Below are positions 1-9,100 of a stretch of 64,000 nucleotides of DNA, one piece after another. The notes beneath the pieces were generated by a model. That model made no database searches and was not told the origin of the DNA. It saw only the letters and a list, made by a program, of their open reading frames with translations. The stretch covers positions 62,001 to 126,000 of the forward strand of contig JAYFRF010000004.1 in the NCBI GenBank assembly GCA_034926225.1, given 5' to 3'. A program made the position numbers and the translations under genes. Positions within the stretch are counted from its first letter, which is position 1. Each line of letters starts with the position of its first letter. Origin of the DNA: JAAZKA01 sp034926225. GTDB taxonomy: Bacteria > Bacillota > Clostridia > Oscillospirales > QAMX01.

Positions 1-2
1 AG

Positions 3-59
3 GTTTTGAAAAAGCTCGGAATCAGCGTGCTCCATGAAGACAGAATCGTTGGTATTTAA
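3..59 (+). CDS. C-terminal end of an unidentified protein (partial)
   Basis: The window opens inside what may be a reading frame that ends with TAA at 57-59. The 18 residues read LKKLGISVLHEDRIVGI after an initial Val, a plausible protein tail with ordinary codon use. The other two frames close early or read less naturally. The fragment is too short to assign a family. The call rests only on composition and on the lack of a stop in this frame. Confidence 0.35.
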   Translation, partial: VLKKLGISVLHEDRIVGI

Positions 60-414
60 GCCGAATAATTCTCCGTACTGCAAGTTAGGCGCTCCTTTAT
101 TCATTGTCCCGCGCTTGATTAGACACTGCGCAGGTACATCTCGGCAAATCTGGAAATAACATTTTTTACGAGATCAGCAAAAGTGCTGCGGTCGTTTCGT
201 GGTTTTCCTCAGCTCATATGAAGACTCTATATAAATATTGTACCGCAATAGAACCGGAAAAGCAATAGAGAAATTATTAAACTCTTTGTATTGCACATAA
301 ATACTCCCGGAACCAACCGATGTCTTTGGTTATTCATACGATTCCCTTTCAGGAAGGAACCATATGCGAGAAAACCCGTCTTAACGGACAGAACTTCAAA
401 AAGGAGACAAACCA
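60..414. other. Intergenic region, no gene recognised
   Basis: About 355 bases separate the preceding gene end from the lipoprotein gene at 415. The stretch is more AT-rich than its surroundings, for example around 227-245 and 268-300. Short complementary arms flank 311-335 (AACCAA and TTGGTT). A TATATAAA-like run lies near 229, but no well-placed -35 box accompanies it, so no promoter is called. The only sure signal is the AAGGAG ribosome-binding site near 400-405, just ahead of the ATG at 415. Confidence 0.5.
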
Positions 415-999
415 ATGAAGAAACTCGCATTCCTCTTCCTAGCCGCAGTCATGGTGATCACCCTTGCCGCATGTACCGGAGGTAACGGGAGCTCGACCGC
501 CACGACCACAACTGCCGTTACGACTACAACCGCCGCGACAACCACAACCACTGCCGCGACGACAGCCACAACTACTGAGGCTACGACGACACAGGCTGCA
601 ACTACAGCGCCGGAGGAAAACGAAAGCGCCAGCTTAGAGAGTATCATGGAAAGCATCCTCGAAGGTGTCGAAACGCCGAAAGCCGAAACAGTCCCGGTGG
701 AGGACGACCTGTGGGAGAATTATGTGTTCATCGCAAAGCCTGAAGGCGCCGAAGCGGTTGTTTCCGAATCGCTGATCGGTTCCATCGCGCATTCCGTCGT
801 TTTAATACGTGTGGCCGATGCCGCTGATGCGGAGAAGGTTGCCGCCGATATCGAAGACAAGGCCAATCCCCGCAAGTGGATCTGTGTGGAAGCCGAGAAG
901 GTAGTCGTAACCTATCATGACGATGTGATCCTTCTGTGCATGTCCTTTGAGGATACCTGCGACGCGATTGTCGAAAACTTCGACGCTATCTGGAAGTAA
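415..999 (+). CDS. Thr-rich lipoprotein with DUF4358-like domain
   Basis: This is a 194-residue predicted lipoprotein. The N-terminus is a signal peptide with a lipobox LAAC, so the mature protein should start at Cys20 and be anchored to the outer face of the membrane. Residues about 28-66 are a low-complexity linker of Thr and Ala with a few Glu and Gln, a common spacer that may be O-glycosylated. The C-terminal part (about 95-194) has the pattern IAHSVVLIRV, then RKWICVEAEKVVV, then a hydrophobic VILLCMS strand, which resembles DUF4358 domains of Clostridia. The gene has a good AAGGAG site and lies ahead of the MBOAT and DHHW genes, suggesting a role in the same envelope process. Its function is unknown; the domain name is from memory of the pattern. 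Confidence 0.75.
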   Translation: MKKLAFLFLAAVMVITLAACTGGNGSSTATTTTAVTTTTAATTTTTAATTATTTEATTTQAATTAPEENESASLESIMESILEGVETPKAETVPVEDDLWENYVFIAKPEGAEAVVSESLIGSIAHSVVLIRVADAADAEKVAADIEDKANPRKWICVEAEKVVVTYHDDVILLCMSFEDTCDAIVENFDAIWK

Positions 1000-1021
1000 T
1001 ACATCACCGCGCTAGGGGAAG

Positions 1022-1054
1022 CCGGAACAGTGTACAGTTGTTCCGGTTTCTTTT
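1022..1054 (+). terminator. Hairpin terminator between lipoprotein and MBOAT genes
   Basis: Perfect 8-bp arms CCGGAACA (1022-1029) and TGTTCCGG (1039-1046) are followed by TTTCTTTT. This is a good intrinsic terminator or attenuator shape. It would reduce read-through from the lipoprotein gene into the acyltransferase gene, whose start follows only 16 bases later, so the two may be expressed at different levels. Confidence 0.7.
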
Positions 1055-1070
1055 ACTCCGGGAGGGAAAT

Positions 1071-2489
1071 ATGCTGTTCTCCAGTATCAGTTTTTTGTAT
1101 TTCTTTTTACCGATCGTACTGGCCGTGTATTTTATCACACCAAAACAGGCGCGTAACTATGTGCTGCTCATCATGTCGCTCATTTTCTACTTTTTTGGCG
1201 AGCCGGTTTATACGGTATTGCTTATTTTCTCCTCGCTGTTCGACTATTTACACAGTCTATATATCGAAAAAAAACGCGGTACACACGCCGCGAAAATCGC
1301 ACTGATTTCCTCGATTGTCATTAACCTGGCGATGCTCGGGTTCTTCAAGTACGCCGATTTCCTGATTACCAGTGTGAACGGCGTGTTCGGACTTACCATA
1401 CCGCTGCTTGGTATCGCACTGCCGATCGGTATCAGCTTCTTTACGTTCCAGACCATGAGTTACACCATCGACGTGTATCGCGGTAAGGTGCATGCCGAGC
1501 GTAATTTCGCGACGCTGGCAACGTTCGTCTGTCTGTTTCCGCAGTTGATCGCGGGGCCGATTGTACGGTACTCCGACATTGCGGCGGAGCTGCGCGCCGA
1601 CGACGGCGCCGGCAGAAGCGCCCGGCTTACGGACGTTTCGGATGGACTGAGACGGTTTGTGATGGGACTTGGGAAAAAGGTGCTTATTGCGAACGCATGC
1701 GGGGAGCTGTGCGGCGTGTTCCGAGCAAGCGATGAAAAAACCGTCTTGTTTTACTGGATTTACGCGGTAGCGTTTACGCTGCAGATCTACTTCGATTTTT
1801 CAGGTTATTCCGATATGGCGATCGGCCTCGGACGCGTTTTCGGGTTCACCTTCCCGGAAAACTTCAACTATCTCTACCTGTCGCGCTCGATCACCGAGTT
1901 TTGGCGGCGTTGGCATATGACGCTGGGCGGATGGTTTCGGGATTATATCTACATCCCGCTCGGCGGCAACCGCGTATCGAAGGGGAAATGGCTGCGCAAT
2001 ATCTGTATTGTATGGATGCTGACGGGGTTATGGCATGGCGCTGCGTGGAATTTTGTGCTGTGGGGGCTGTTTTTTGGCCTTATGCTGATGATCGAAAAGC
2101 TGTGGCTCGGGAAGCTGTTGGACAAAGCACCGGAGTTTATGCGTCATATTTATGTGATGGTACTGATCATATTGAGCTTTGTGCTGTTCAACGCCGATGG
2201 CTTCACCGGTGCGATTGAAGATTTTTCGGGGCTGTTTGCATTCGGAAAGCTGCCGTTTTTTAATATGTTCACACTGTATACCCTTAATAGCTATGCCGTA
2301 TTGCTGATCGTCAGCGCAATCGGCGCTATGCCGCTTGCGAAACATGCTTGGATGTGGCTGCGGGAGCGTCCGGCAGGTGCAAAGGTGCTGACAGTGCTGG
2401 AACCGGTGGCACTGGCCGTCGTATTGCTGATAGTTACGGCTTACTTGATCGACGGTTCGTTTAACCCGTTCCTCTATTTCCGCTTTTAA
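1071..2489 (+). CDS. MBOAT family O-acyltransferase (AlgI/DltB-like)
   Basis: This is a polytopic membrane protein of 472 residues. MBOAT enzymes move acyl groups, often acetyl, across the membrane onto extracellular polysaccharides or teichoic acids. The signature region is clear: WRRWHMTLGGW followed by YIYIPLGGNR near residues 277-300, and the catalytic-type histidine in TGLWHGAAWN near residue 320. The family's QLIAGPIVRY segment is also present. An earlier in-frame ATG at 1038 lies inside the terminator hairpin, whereas ATG 1071 has a GGGAGGG site directly upstream and gives the usual hydrophobic start MLFSSISFLYFFLP. The DHHW gene follows 22 bases later, the usual partner arrangement. 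The acceptor polymer is not evident. Confidence 0.93.
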   Translation: MLFSSISFLYFFLPIVLAVYFITPKQARNYVLLIMSLIFYFFGEPVYTVLLIFSSLFDYLHSLYIEKKRGTHAAKIALISSIVINLAMLGFFKYADFLITSVNGVFGLTIPLLGIALPIGISFFTFQTMSYTIDVYRGKVHAERNFATLATFVCLFPQLIAGPIVRYSDIAAELRADDGAGRSARLTDVSDGLRRFVMGLGKKVLIANACGELCGVFRASDEKTVLFYWIYAVAFTLQIYFDFSGYSDMAIGLGRVFGFTFPENFNYLYLSRSITEFWRRWHMTLGGWFRDYIYIPLGGNRVSKGKWLRNICIVWMLTGLWHGAAWNFVLWGLFFGLMLMIEKLWLGKLLDKAPEFMRHIYVMVLIILSFVLFNADGFTGAIEDFSGLFAFGKLPFFNMFTLYTLNSYAVLLIVSAIGAMPLAKHAWMWLRERPAGAKVLTVLEPVALAVVLLIVTAYLIDGSFNPFLYFRF

Positions 2490-2511
2490 TTTGTGAAGGG
2501 AGGTTTACATT

Positions 2512-3612
2512 ATGACGAAGGCACGCCAAATTCTGACCGTATCGATGCTCTGTCTGTTAATCGGCGTCTTCTGCGTTCTGCATATAGCACTTCCCGACGC
2601 CAAAACCTCCACTTCCGAGAGGCGGAAGCTTGCATCGGTTCCGAAAATCACTATAGAAAGCATTTTTTCGAGTAAATTTTCCGGTGATCTGGAGACGTAT
2701 CTCTTAGACCAATTCCCGGCACGCGACGGGTTCCGCATGTTGAAAGCGATCGTGCGTTTGGCTGTATTCCGGCAGTCGGACAACAACGGCATTTACCTTG
2801 CGGAAACGCCAAACGGTACGCAGATCTGTAAACAGGAGTATCCGACCAAGGAAAATCAGGTGCAGCTCGCGATCAGGAAGATGAATTCGGTTTATGAGAC
2901 ATATCTTGAGGGTATGAACGTTTATTACGCCATTGTACCGGATAAGAATTATTATATTGCCGGGCCTGCCGGACAGCCAGCGCTGGATTACGCGCGGATA
3001 CGGCAGCTGATGCGGGAAAGCATGGCGAATATGACCTATATCGACCTGTTTGACACGCTGACGATTAACGATTACTACCGCACCGACACACATTGGAAGC
3101 AGGAAAAGCTGGAGCCGGTCGTCAAAAAGCTTGCGGAAACGATGGGATTTGCCTATCGGTGGGAGTATGAGACCCACACGCTTGCTCCCTTCCGCGGCGT
3201 TTACTACGGGCAGTCCGCATTGGCTGTCGAACCGGACACATTGACATATCTGACGAACGCCGCCACAGAGAGTGCGACGGTGACCAGCGTCGAGGAAGCG
3301 GAGCCCCTTCCCGTGTACACGACCGACCTTTTTGCGGGGATAGATGGGTATGACACGTACCTTTCCGGTGCACAGGCGCTTATGACGATCGTGAATCCGG
3401 ACGCCGCGACTGACCGTGAGCTGATCATTTTCCGCGATTCTTTCGGGTCGTCCATTGCGCCGCTGCTCATCGATTCGTATGCGAAAATAACGCTGATCGA
3501 CCTACGTTATGTCTCCTCCGCGCTTTTAGGGCGCTTTGTGGAGTTTGCCGATCAGGATGTTTTGTTCCTCTACAGTACGCTGATTTTAAACAGCGGAGGG
3601 ATATTGAAATAA
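2512..3612 (+). CDS. DHHW family protein (AlgJ/AlgX-like, SGNH fold)
   Basis: This 366-residue protein has a single N-terminal membrane segment (about 7-27) and a large extracellular domain. The TDTHW motif near residue 193 matches the DHHW motif shared by AlgJ and AlgX, and a FRDSFGSS serine block near residue 307 matches the nucleophile region of SGNH acetyltransferases. By analogy with AlgI-AlgJ, the MBOAT protein would bring the acyl group through the membrane and this protein would place it on the acceptor. The GGGAGG site fixes the start. A strong terminator closes the unit at 3619. Confidence 0.9.
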   Translation: MTKARQILTVSMLCLLIGVFCVLHIALPDAKTSTSERRKLASVPKITIESIFSSKFSGDLETYLLDQFPARDGFRMLKAIVRLAVFRQSDNNGIYLAETPNGTQICKQEYPTKENQVQLAIRKMNSVYETYLEGMNVYYAIVPDKNYYIAGPAGQPALDYARIRQLMRESMANMTYIDLFDTLTINDYYRTDTHWKQEKLEPVVKKLAETMGFAYRWEYETHTLAPFRGVYYGQSALAVEPDTLTYLTNAATESATVTSVEEAEPLPVYTTDLFAGIDGYDTYLSGAQALMTIVNPDAATDRELIIFRDSFGSSIAPLLIDSYAKITLIDLRYVSSALLGRFVEFADQDVLFLYSTLILNSGGILK

Positions 3613-3618
3613 GAAAAC

Positions 3619-3654
3619 GCCCATCTTCCTTTTTTAGGAAGGTGGGCATTTTTT
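3619..3654 (+). terminator. Terminator after DHHW gene
   Basis: An 11-bp stem (GCCCATCTTCC with GGAAGGTGGGC, one G-T pair) is followed by ATTTTTT. It ends the plus-strand unit. It also sits just past the stop of the minus-strand DUF1294 gene and could serve both strands, though the T tract on the minus side is weaker. Confidence 0.85.
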
Positions 3655-3655
3655 A

Positions 3656-3931
3656 CTATAGGATGTAGAGCACGGCTGCGATGACAATGTGCAGAATCAG
3701 GATGGCGGGCATGCCGATAACGAAGGATCGATGTTTCGTCTTGTGGCGAAAGACAGACATGCCGAGGTTTGCGCCGACGGAGCCGCCGATGAGCGCGGTG
3801 AAAAACAGCACCCGTTCCCGGATACGACGAGCTCCCGCCTTGGCGCGATGTTTGTCTGCGCCCATCTGACAGAAGGCGACAAGGTTAATGATGACGAGGT
3901 AAGCGATAAGCAGAACAACGAAGATATCCAT
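3656..3931 (-). CDS. DUF1294 family small membrane protein
   Basis: This is a 91-residue protein with hydrophobic segments at both ends. The centre has the family hallmarks: MGADKHRAKAGARRIRER, then LIGGSVGANLGM, then RHKTKHRSF. DUF1294 proteins are small membrane proteins of unknown function, found widely and sometimes fused to cold-shock domains. It is the last gene of the minus-strand array, 10 bases after the BNR protein gene. Confidence 0.88.
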   Translation of the reverse strand: MDIFVVLLIAYLVIINLVAFCQMGADKHRAKAGARRIRERVLFFTALIGGSVGANLGMSVFRHKTKHRSFVIGMPAILILHIVIAAVLYIL

Positions 3932-3941
3932 AATATATGTA

Positions 3942-5027
3942 TTAGAGCGTCCAGTGAGTGTACAGGAAAGAGCAGTTTTTATCTCCCGGGAATTTATGGT
4001 AGTAGACCGTCAGGATGGAGCCGTCCGCAAGCTCGACGGAAGCGGGGTAGCCGAGATCGACGTCGGTGCCGGGATACAGTTCCATATCGCGCGTCCAGGT
4101 AGCGCCTTCATCGTAGCTGATCATCACGCGCTCGCCGAAGGGCTCCTCGCGGCGACCGTAGGCGCAGATGACGGCGCCGGAGGAATGAACGAGCAGATGC
4201 GGCGGAGAACCGGAGACGTCGGTGTAGGTGGGCACGCTCCACGTCAGGCCCCCGTCGTCGGAGTAGGTCTGGAACATGGAGAATTTTTTCGCGTACGGAG
4301 AGCCGTCCGCACGATCCTGGAAGCGAATCATACCGAGGATGCGGCCGGAGGGAAGCTCAATGGCATGCGGCTCATGGAAATTATCCCAGATCGTACCTTC
4401 CGGGAGCGGCATAGTGCCGGCTTCCGTCCAGGTCAGGCCGCCGTCCGCGGAGCGGTAGGCCATGACAACGCTCTCGTAGCGGTGGTATTCGTCGCGGGGG
4501 CGGGCTGACTTGTCGGAGTACATGACCTTGCCAAGATAGAGGATGGTACCGTCACGGAGGACGCAGGGACCGTGGGGGGAACTGACCTCGAGCTTTTGCG
4601 CGGGTGTCCAGGAAAAACCTCGGTCAAAGCTTAAACGGACGTGGGAGCCCTGCGCGGCACGGTCGTACTGCTCCGATAAATCCATATATGTACGATTGAG
4701 GATATTCTGCGGTTCGGTGCGTTCAGGATAGGCGCAGTAGCGCAGGGGATGGTTAAACCATGTGAGGAGCAGCCTGTCGCCGCCTAGATGCACGATACCG
4801 GCGTCGCGGTCGTCGAGGACGGTGTCGTTGACGACAACGGGAGACGACCAGGTACAGCCGTCGTCGAAGCTGTAAAAAAGCTCCGTTTTACCGAACGGGC
4901 AGACATGCGAGGTACGTTCCCCGGAGCAGGCGGCGACGAGGGTGTGGGTGTCGATGCGGGCGACGCTGCCCCAGCCGAAGTAGCCAAAGAGACTTTCCGG
5001 TTTGCGACAAATAATACCGTGTTCCAT
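3942..5027 (-). CDS. Sialidase-like BNR/Asp-box protein
   Basis: The 361-residue product carries five Asp boxes of the form S-x-D-x-G-x-(T/S)W: SFDDGCTW, SFDRGFSW, SADGGLTW, SDDGGLTW and SYDEGATW. Repeats spaced like this build a six-bladed propeller of the sialidase type. No signal peptide is seen, so it is probably intracellular. A clear FRIP-type arginine motif is not visible, so sialidase activity is not assured. The start at 5027 is chosen because GGAGG lies just upstream and the protein then begins MEHGIICRKPES. An in-frame extension to 5132 would overlap the preceding gene and reads as non-coding. It follows the phosphatase-GNAT gene by 17 bases. Related proteins are often annotated only as sialidase family or exo-alpha-sialidase. 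Confidence 0.8.
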   Translation of the reverse strand: MEHGIICRKPESLFGYFGWGSVARIDTHTLVAACSGERTSHVCPFGKTELFYSFDDGCTWSSPVVVNDTVLDDRDAGIVHLGGDRLLLTWFNHPLRYCAYPERTEPQNILNRTYMDLSEQYDRAAQGSHVRLSFDRGFSWTPAQKLEVSSPHGPCVLRDGTILYLGKVMYSDKSARPRDEYHRYESVVMAYRSADGGLTWTEAGTMPLPEGTIWDNFHEPHAIELPSGRILGMIRFQDRADGSPYAKKFSMFQTYSDDGGLTWSVPTYTDVSGSPPHLLVHSSGAVICAYGRREEPFGERVMISYDEGATWTRDMELYPGTDVDLGYPASVELADGSILTVYYHKFPGDKNCSFLYTHWTL

Positions 5028-5044
5028 ACTCGAAAACCTCCGAA

Positions 5045-6154
5045 TCAAACAAGTTTTGGGACTGTGATATTTTTTTTCATAACAAGCTGGCCGGATAGGC
5101 TGTAGGGGACGGAGGCGAAACGAAAGCCGCACTTTTGGTACAGGCGGATGGCCGCTTTGTTGCGCTGAGCGACGTGCAGGCGCAGGGTTTCGCGTCCCAT
5201 AGCGCGGTAGACGACGGTAGCGTGTCCAACGAGCTGCATCCCAAGACCACGATAGCGATACTCAGGCTCAAGATAAATCAGGGAGATGTGTCCGATATCC
5301 TTTTCATCGTGTTGGTCGGCGTCAAGAAGCAGCATCCCTGCAAGGGTATCGCCGTCCATGCAAAGGGTCGCGAGTCCGGTACGCCCGGTAATCCTGCGGG
5401 TATTGTCACGAAAGATCGCGGGGAGATACTCGCTGAGGTTGCCAAAGACGGCATACCATGCGTCACGGCCGATGCGGTCAATGATTTCTGCATCGCGGTC
5501 GGGGCGGATGTCGTCGAACCAGAGATCGGTCTGATCCTTGCGGAACAGCTCGGCGGAGGGGATGCCGGCGCGGGTGAGATGGGACAAATCCGGCGGAGAG
5601 ACGATCTTCCAACGGCCATCGGTATAGGAAAGTGTGGTCACCGAGGTATTTCCGGCAAGATCGAGTTTGGTTTGCGGTAACACAGCGCCGAGAAAAATGG
5701 AAATAGCGCCGCCGTGAGAGACAACCGCGACGGATTCGCCGTCATGGCGGCGGGCGATGCCGGTCAGCGAGGAGACCATGCGCGAAGCGACGTCGGGGAT
5801 GCGTTCACCGCCGAAACTGTCAAGTGTGTAAACAGGGGCCGAACGCAAAACCGGAACCTCACGGTAGACGTTACCCCAGGAGCGGCCTTCGAGAGAACCG
5901 AGGTGGATTTCGCGGAGGGCCGTGTCGCCGGTCAATTTCAGGCGCTGCGGTTTGGCGATCGCCATGGCGGTGGCGGCGGTGCGGTAGAGGTCGCTTGTGT
6001 AGACGGCAGCGAGAGGAATGGACTTAAAACGGGCGCCGAGCGCGCGGCATTGGGCAAGACCTGTTGCGGACAGCAGCTCATCGTCGTGCCCCTGACAGAT
6101 GCGAAACAGATTCCCTTCGGATTCCGCGTGACGGATCAGATAGATGGTTGTCAT
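5045..6154 (-). CDS. Histidine phosphatase fused to GNAT acetyltransferase
   Basis: This 369-residue protein has two domains. Residues 1 to about 200 are a phosphoglycerate-mutase-like histidine phosphatase: LIRHAESEGN at the start supplies the catalytic His9, YTSDLYRTAAT and EIHLGSLEG follow, and VVSHGGAI supplies the second histidine. Residues about 215-369 are a GNAT N-acetyltransferase with the acetyl-CoA motif YRYRGLGMQLV, then RNKAAIRLYQKCGF and the C-terminal strand. All key phosphatase residues appear intact. The substrates are unknown; phosphosugars or phosphorylated small molecules are possible. It lies 27 bases after mfd, with an AAAGGA site. I do not know a named family for this fusion. 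Confidence 0.85.
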   Translation of the reverse strand: MTTIYLIRHAESEGNLFRICQGHDDELLSATGLAQCRALGARFKSIPLAAVYTSDLYRTAATAMAIAKPQRLKLTGDTALREIHLGSLEGRSWGNVYREVPVLRSAPVYTLDSFGGERIPDVASRMVSSLTGIARRHDGESVAVVSHGGAISIFLGAVLPQTKLDLAGNTSVTTLSYTDGRWKIVSPPDLSHLTRAGIPSAELFRKDQTDLWFDDIRPDRDAEIIDRIGRDAWYAVFGNLSEYLPAIFRDNTRRITGRTGLATLCMDGDTLAGMLLLDADQHDEKDIGHISLIYLEPEYRYRGLGMQLVGHATVVYRAMGRETLRLHVAQRNKAAIRLYQKCGFRFASVPYSLSGQLVMKKNITVPKLV

Positions 6155-6181
6155 CGTCGTACAAATCCTTTTGGATGGTAT

Positions 6182-9100
6182 TTAGGGCTTGGTGTAGGCG
6201 GCGATCATCATCCGCGCAAGCTCAAGAGGTTTGTCGCTTAACCGCAGCCGGACGGAGATATAGGGCTTTTCGCCGGCGTTGAGTAGAACGCGGCCTTTTA
6301 ACGTGGGGAGCGCGCAGAGTCTGCCGATGGCTTCGAAATCGGGGGAGGCAAGAGTAAGCATCAGAGTGCCGTTCTTTTGGGTGATATCGGTGATATTCGC
6401 ACGCGAAGCGTCGGCGCGGAGCATGGCGATGGAGATGAGGTTTTGTACAGCAGCCGGGGGTTCTCCGTAACGGTCGCAAAGCTCATCCGTGACGTCCTCG
6501 GCGTCGTCTTTTTCCTTAATGAAGGCAATGCGGCGATAAAGATCCATTCGTTCTTCGGCGATGGGGACGTAATCCTCGGGGATATGGGCGGTAACGGCAA
6601 GCTCGGCGGAGCAATCGGGGCGTTTTTGCACTTGCTCGCCGCGCTCCTCGAGAACAGCTTCCTCAAGAAGCCGCAGATACATGTCGTAGCCGACGTCGGT
6701 CATGTGGCCGGACTGCTCGGTACCGAGGATATTACCCGCACCGCGGATCTCAAGGTCACGAAGCGCGATCTGGAAGCCCGCGCCGAAACCCGCGAACTCG
6801 CGCATGGCGGAGAGACGCTTCGAGCCATCCTCGGTGAGAACCTTGCCCCGTTTATAGGTGAGGTACGCGTACGCATGACGCGGAGAGCGTCCGACGCGGC
6901 CGCGAATCTGATGGAGCTGCGCAAGCCCTAAGCGATCGGCGTCCTCGATGATGAGGGTATTGACGTTCGGAATGTCGATACCGGTTTCGATAATGGTTGT
7001 GCAGACGAGAACCTGCAATTCGCCGTCGGACATCGCGCGCATGACCTCGGAGAGGGCATCCTCGGACATCTGCCCGTGTGCAACAGCGATGCTGATGTCG
7101 GGGAGGGCGGCTTTCAGTTTAGCGGCGCAGCGTTCGATGGTTTCGACGCGGTTATAGAGGTAATACACCTGCCCGCCGCGGGTGGCCTCACGGCGGATGG
7201 CGTCGAAGATGACACCGGCGTCGTATTCGAGGACATAGGTCTGCACGGGCTGACGGTCGCGGGGGGCTTCCTCGAGGGTGCTCATATCGCGCACGCCGGT
7301 GAGCGCCATGTTAAGGGTACGCGGGATCGGCGTCGCGGTCATCGTCAGCGTATCGACGTTGCGGGCGATATCGCGGAGGCGTTCCTTATGGGTAACGCCG
7401 AAACGCTGTTCCTCGTCAATGACGAGAAGCCCGAGATCGTGGAAGCGGAGATCCTTGGAAAGCAGCTTATGGGTACCGACGATGACGTCGAGCAGACCGC
7501 TTGAGAGCTTGCGCTGGATTTCACGCACCTCGGTAGGCGACTGGAAGCGGGAGAGGACTGCGATCTTGACGGGATAGCCGGAAAAGCGGCGGACGGCGGT
7601 CATATAATGCTGCCGCGCGAGGACGGTCGTCGGGACGAGGATCGCGGCCTGCTTGTTTGTCAGGACGCATTTCATGATGGCGCGGAAAGCGACCTCGGTT
7701 TTGCCGAAGCCGACGTCACCGCAAAGTAGGCGATCCATCGGCGCGGATTCCTCCATGTCCGCCTTGATCTCCGCGGTACAACGGAGCTGGGCGTCTGTTT
7801 CGGTATACTCAAAGGCATCCTCGAACTCCTTCTGCCAGGCGTCGTCTTTAGGGAATTTAAACCCGGGGCGGCGTTTGCGTTCGGCGTAGATGGCGATGAG
7901 CTTCTTCGCCATGTCTTTGGCGGCAGCCTTGGCGCGTGATTTGGTCTTCTGCCATTCGGAACCGCCGAGCTTATTGAGACGTGCCTGCGTTTCCTCCCCG
8001 CCGCCGCCGATGTACTTCGACACCATGTCGAGCTGCGTCGCGGGAATAAAAAGCGTATCGGTACCGGCGTACTGAAGCCGGATGTAGTCGCGCAGGCCAT
8101 TGTCGGTTTTGATTTTCTCGATGCCGATGAAGCGGCCGATCCCGTGTTGATCGTGGACGATCAGGTCGCCGGGGGAAAGATCGGAGAAGGATTTAATCTT
8201 TTCGCCGGCTTTTTTCTTTGCGACACGCGGCTTTTTCGTCACCTGAGCGGCCATGATCTGACCTTCGGTGACAACGGCGAGCTTTGCAGTGGGATATTCG
8301 ATGCCGGCGGAGAGGTTGCCGATGCCGACGGTGACGGTGCCCGGAGCCGGTGCTTCGGCGAGGTTAAAGTCGATACGAGCGCCGGTATCGGAGAGCATGC
8401 TTTCAAGATGCTCCGCGCGGCGGTCGGAGGTCGCGAGGACGATGGTGGCGTAGCCCTCGCGTTTGTAGTGCTGGACGTCGGAGACGGCGGTTTCAAGACT
8501 GCCGCCGTAGCTCGGGAGCTGCTTTGCGATGATGGTGAGGATGGCGCGGGGACGGGGGATGAGCGCCCCGCTGATGAAGCTTTCGAGCATGACGGTCGCT
8601 TTGGCCGGCATATCGGCGGCAAGCGCATCGTAATCGCGGGCAAATTCTGTTTGCGAAGGGGTGATCACACCGGACTCCAGCAGATTTTTGATATCCTCGT
8701 TCATCTGCCAGGCAAAACCCTCGGCCCGTTCGCGGATACGCCCCGTTTCGTCAAGGAACAGGACGCCGGTACGGGGGAGAAAGTCGTAGGCGGTGTGCAG
8801 TTCGGGGTAAATCTGCGGCAGATAGCGGTCGAGCGCGGGAAACAGACCGGTTTCCTTCAGGCGCTCGAGGTCCGCGTGCAGCGTGTCGAGCAGTCCTTCT
8901 GGGATCTTTTTACGGCGGGCGCTCGCGGAAATCAGCTTGCGGATGGCTTCGGCCAAGCCCTCCGCACCGCCGGGGGCGGCGTCCGGGAGGGCTTCCCGCG
9001 CCGGAATAACGACACAGGTGTCGGTATTTTCAGTGCGCCGCTGAGAATCGGGATCGAAGAAACCCATCGCGTCGATCTCATCGCCGAAGAAGTCGACACG

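Noticed and set aside
495..612. Repetitive tract that looks like a short repeat array
   Set aside because: It is an ACN/GCN codon run encoding a Thr/Ala linker in the lipoprotein. There are no regular spacers, so it is not a CRISPR array or tandem DNA repeat.
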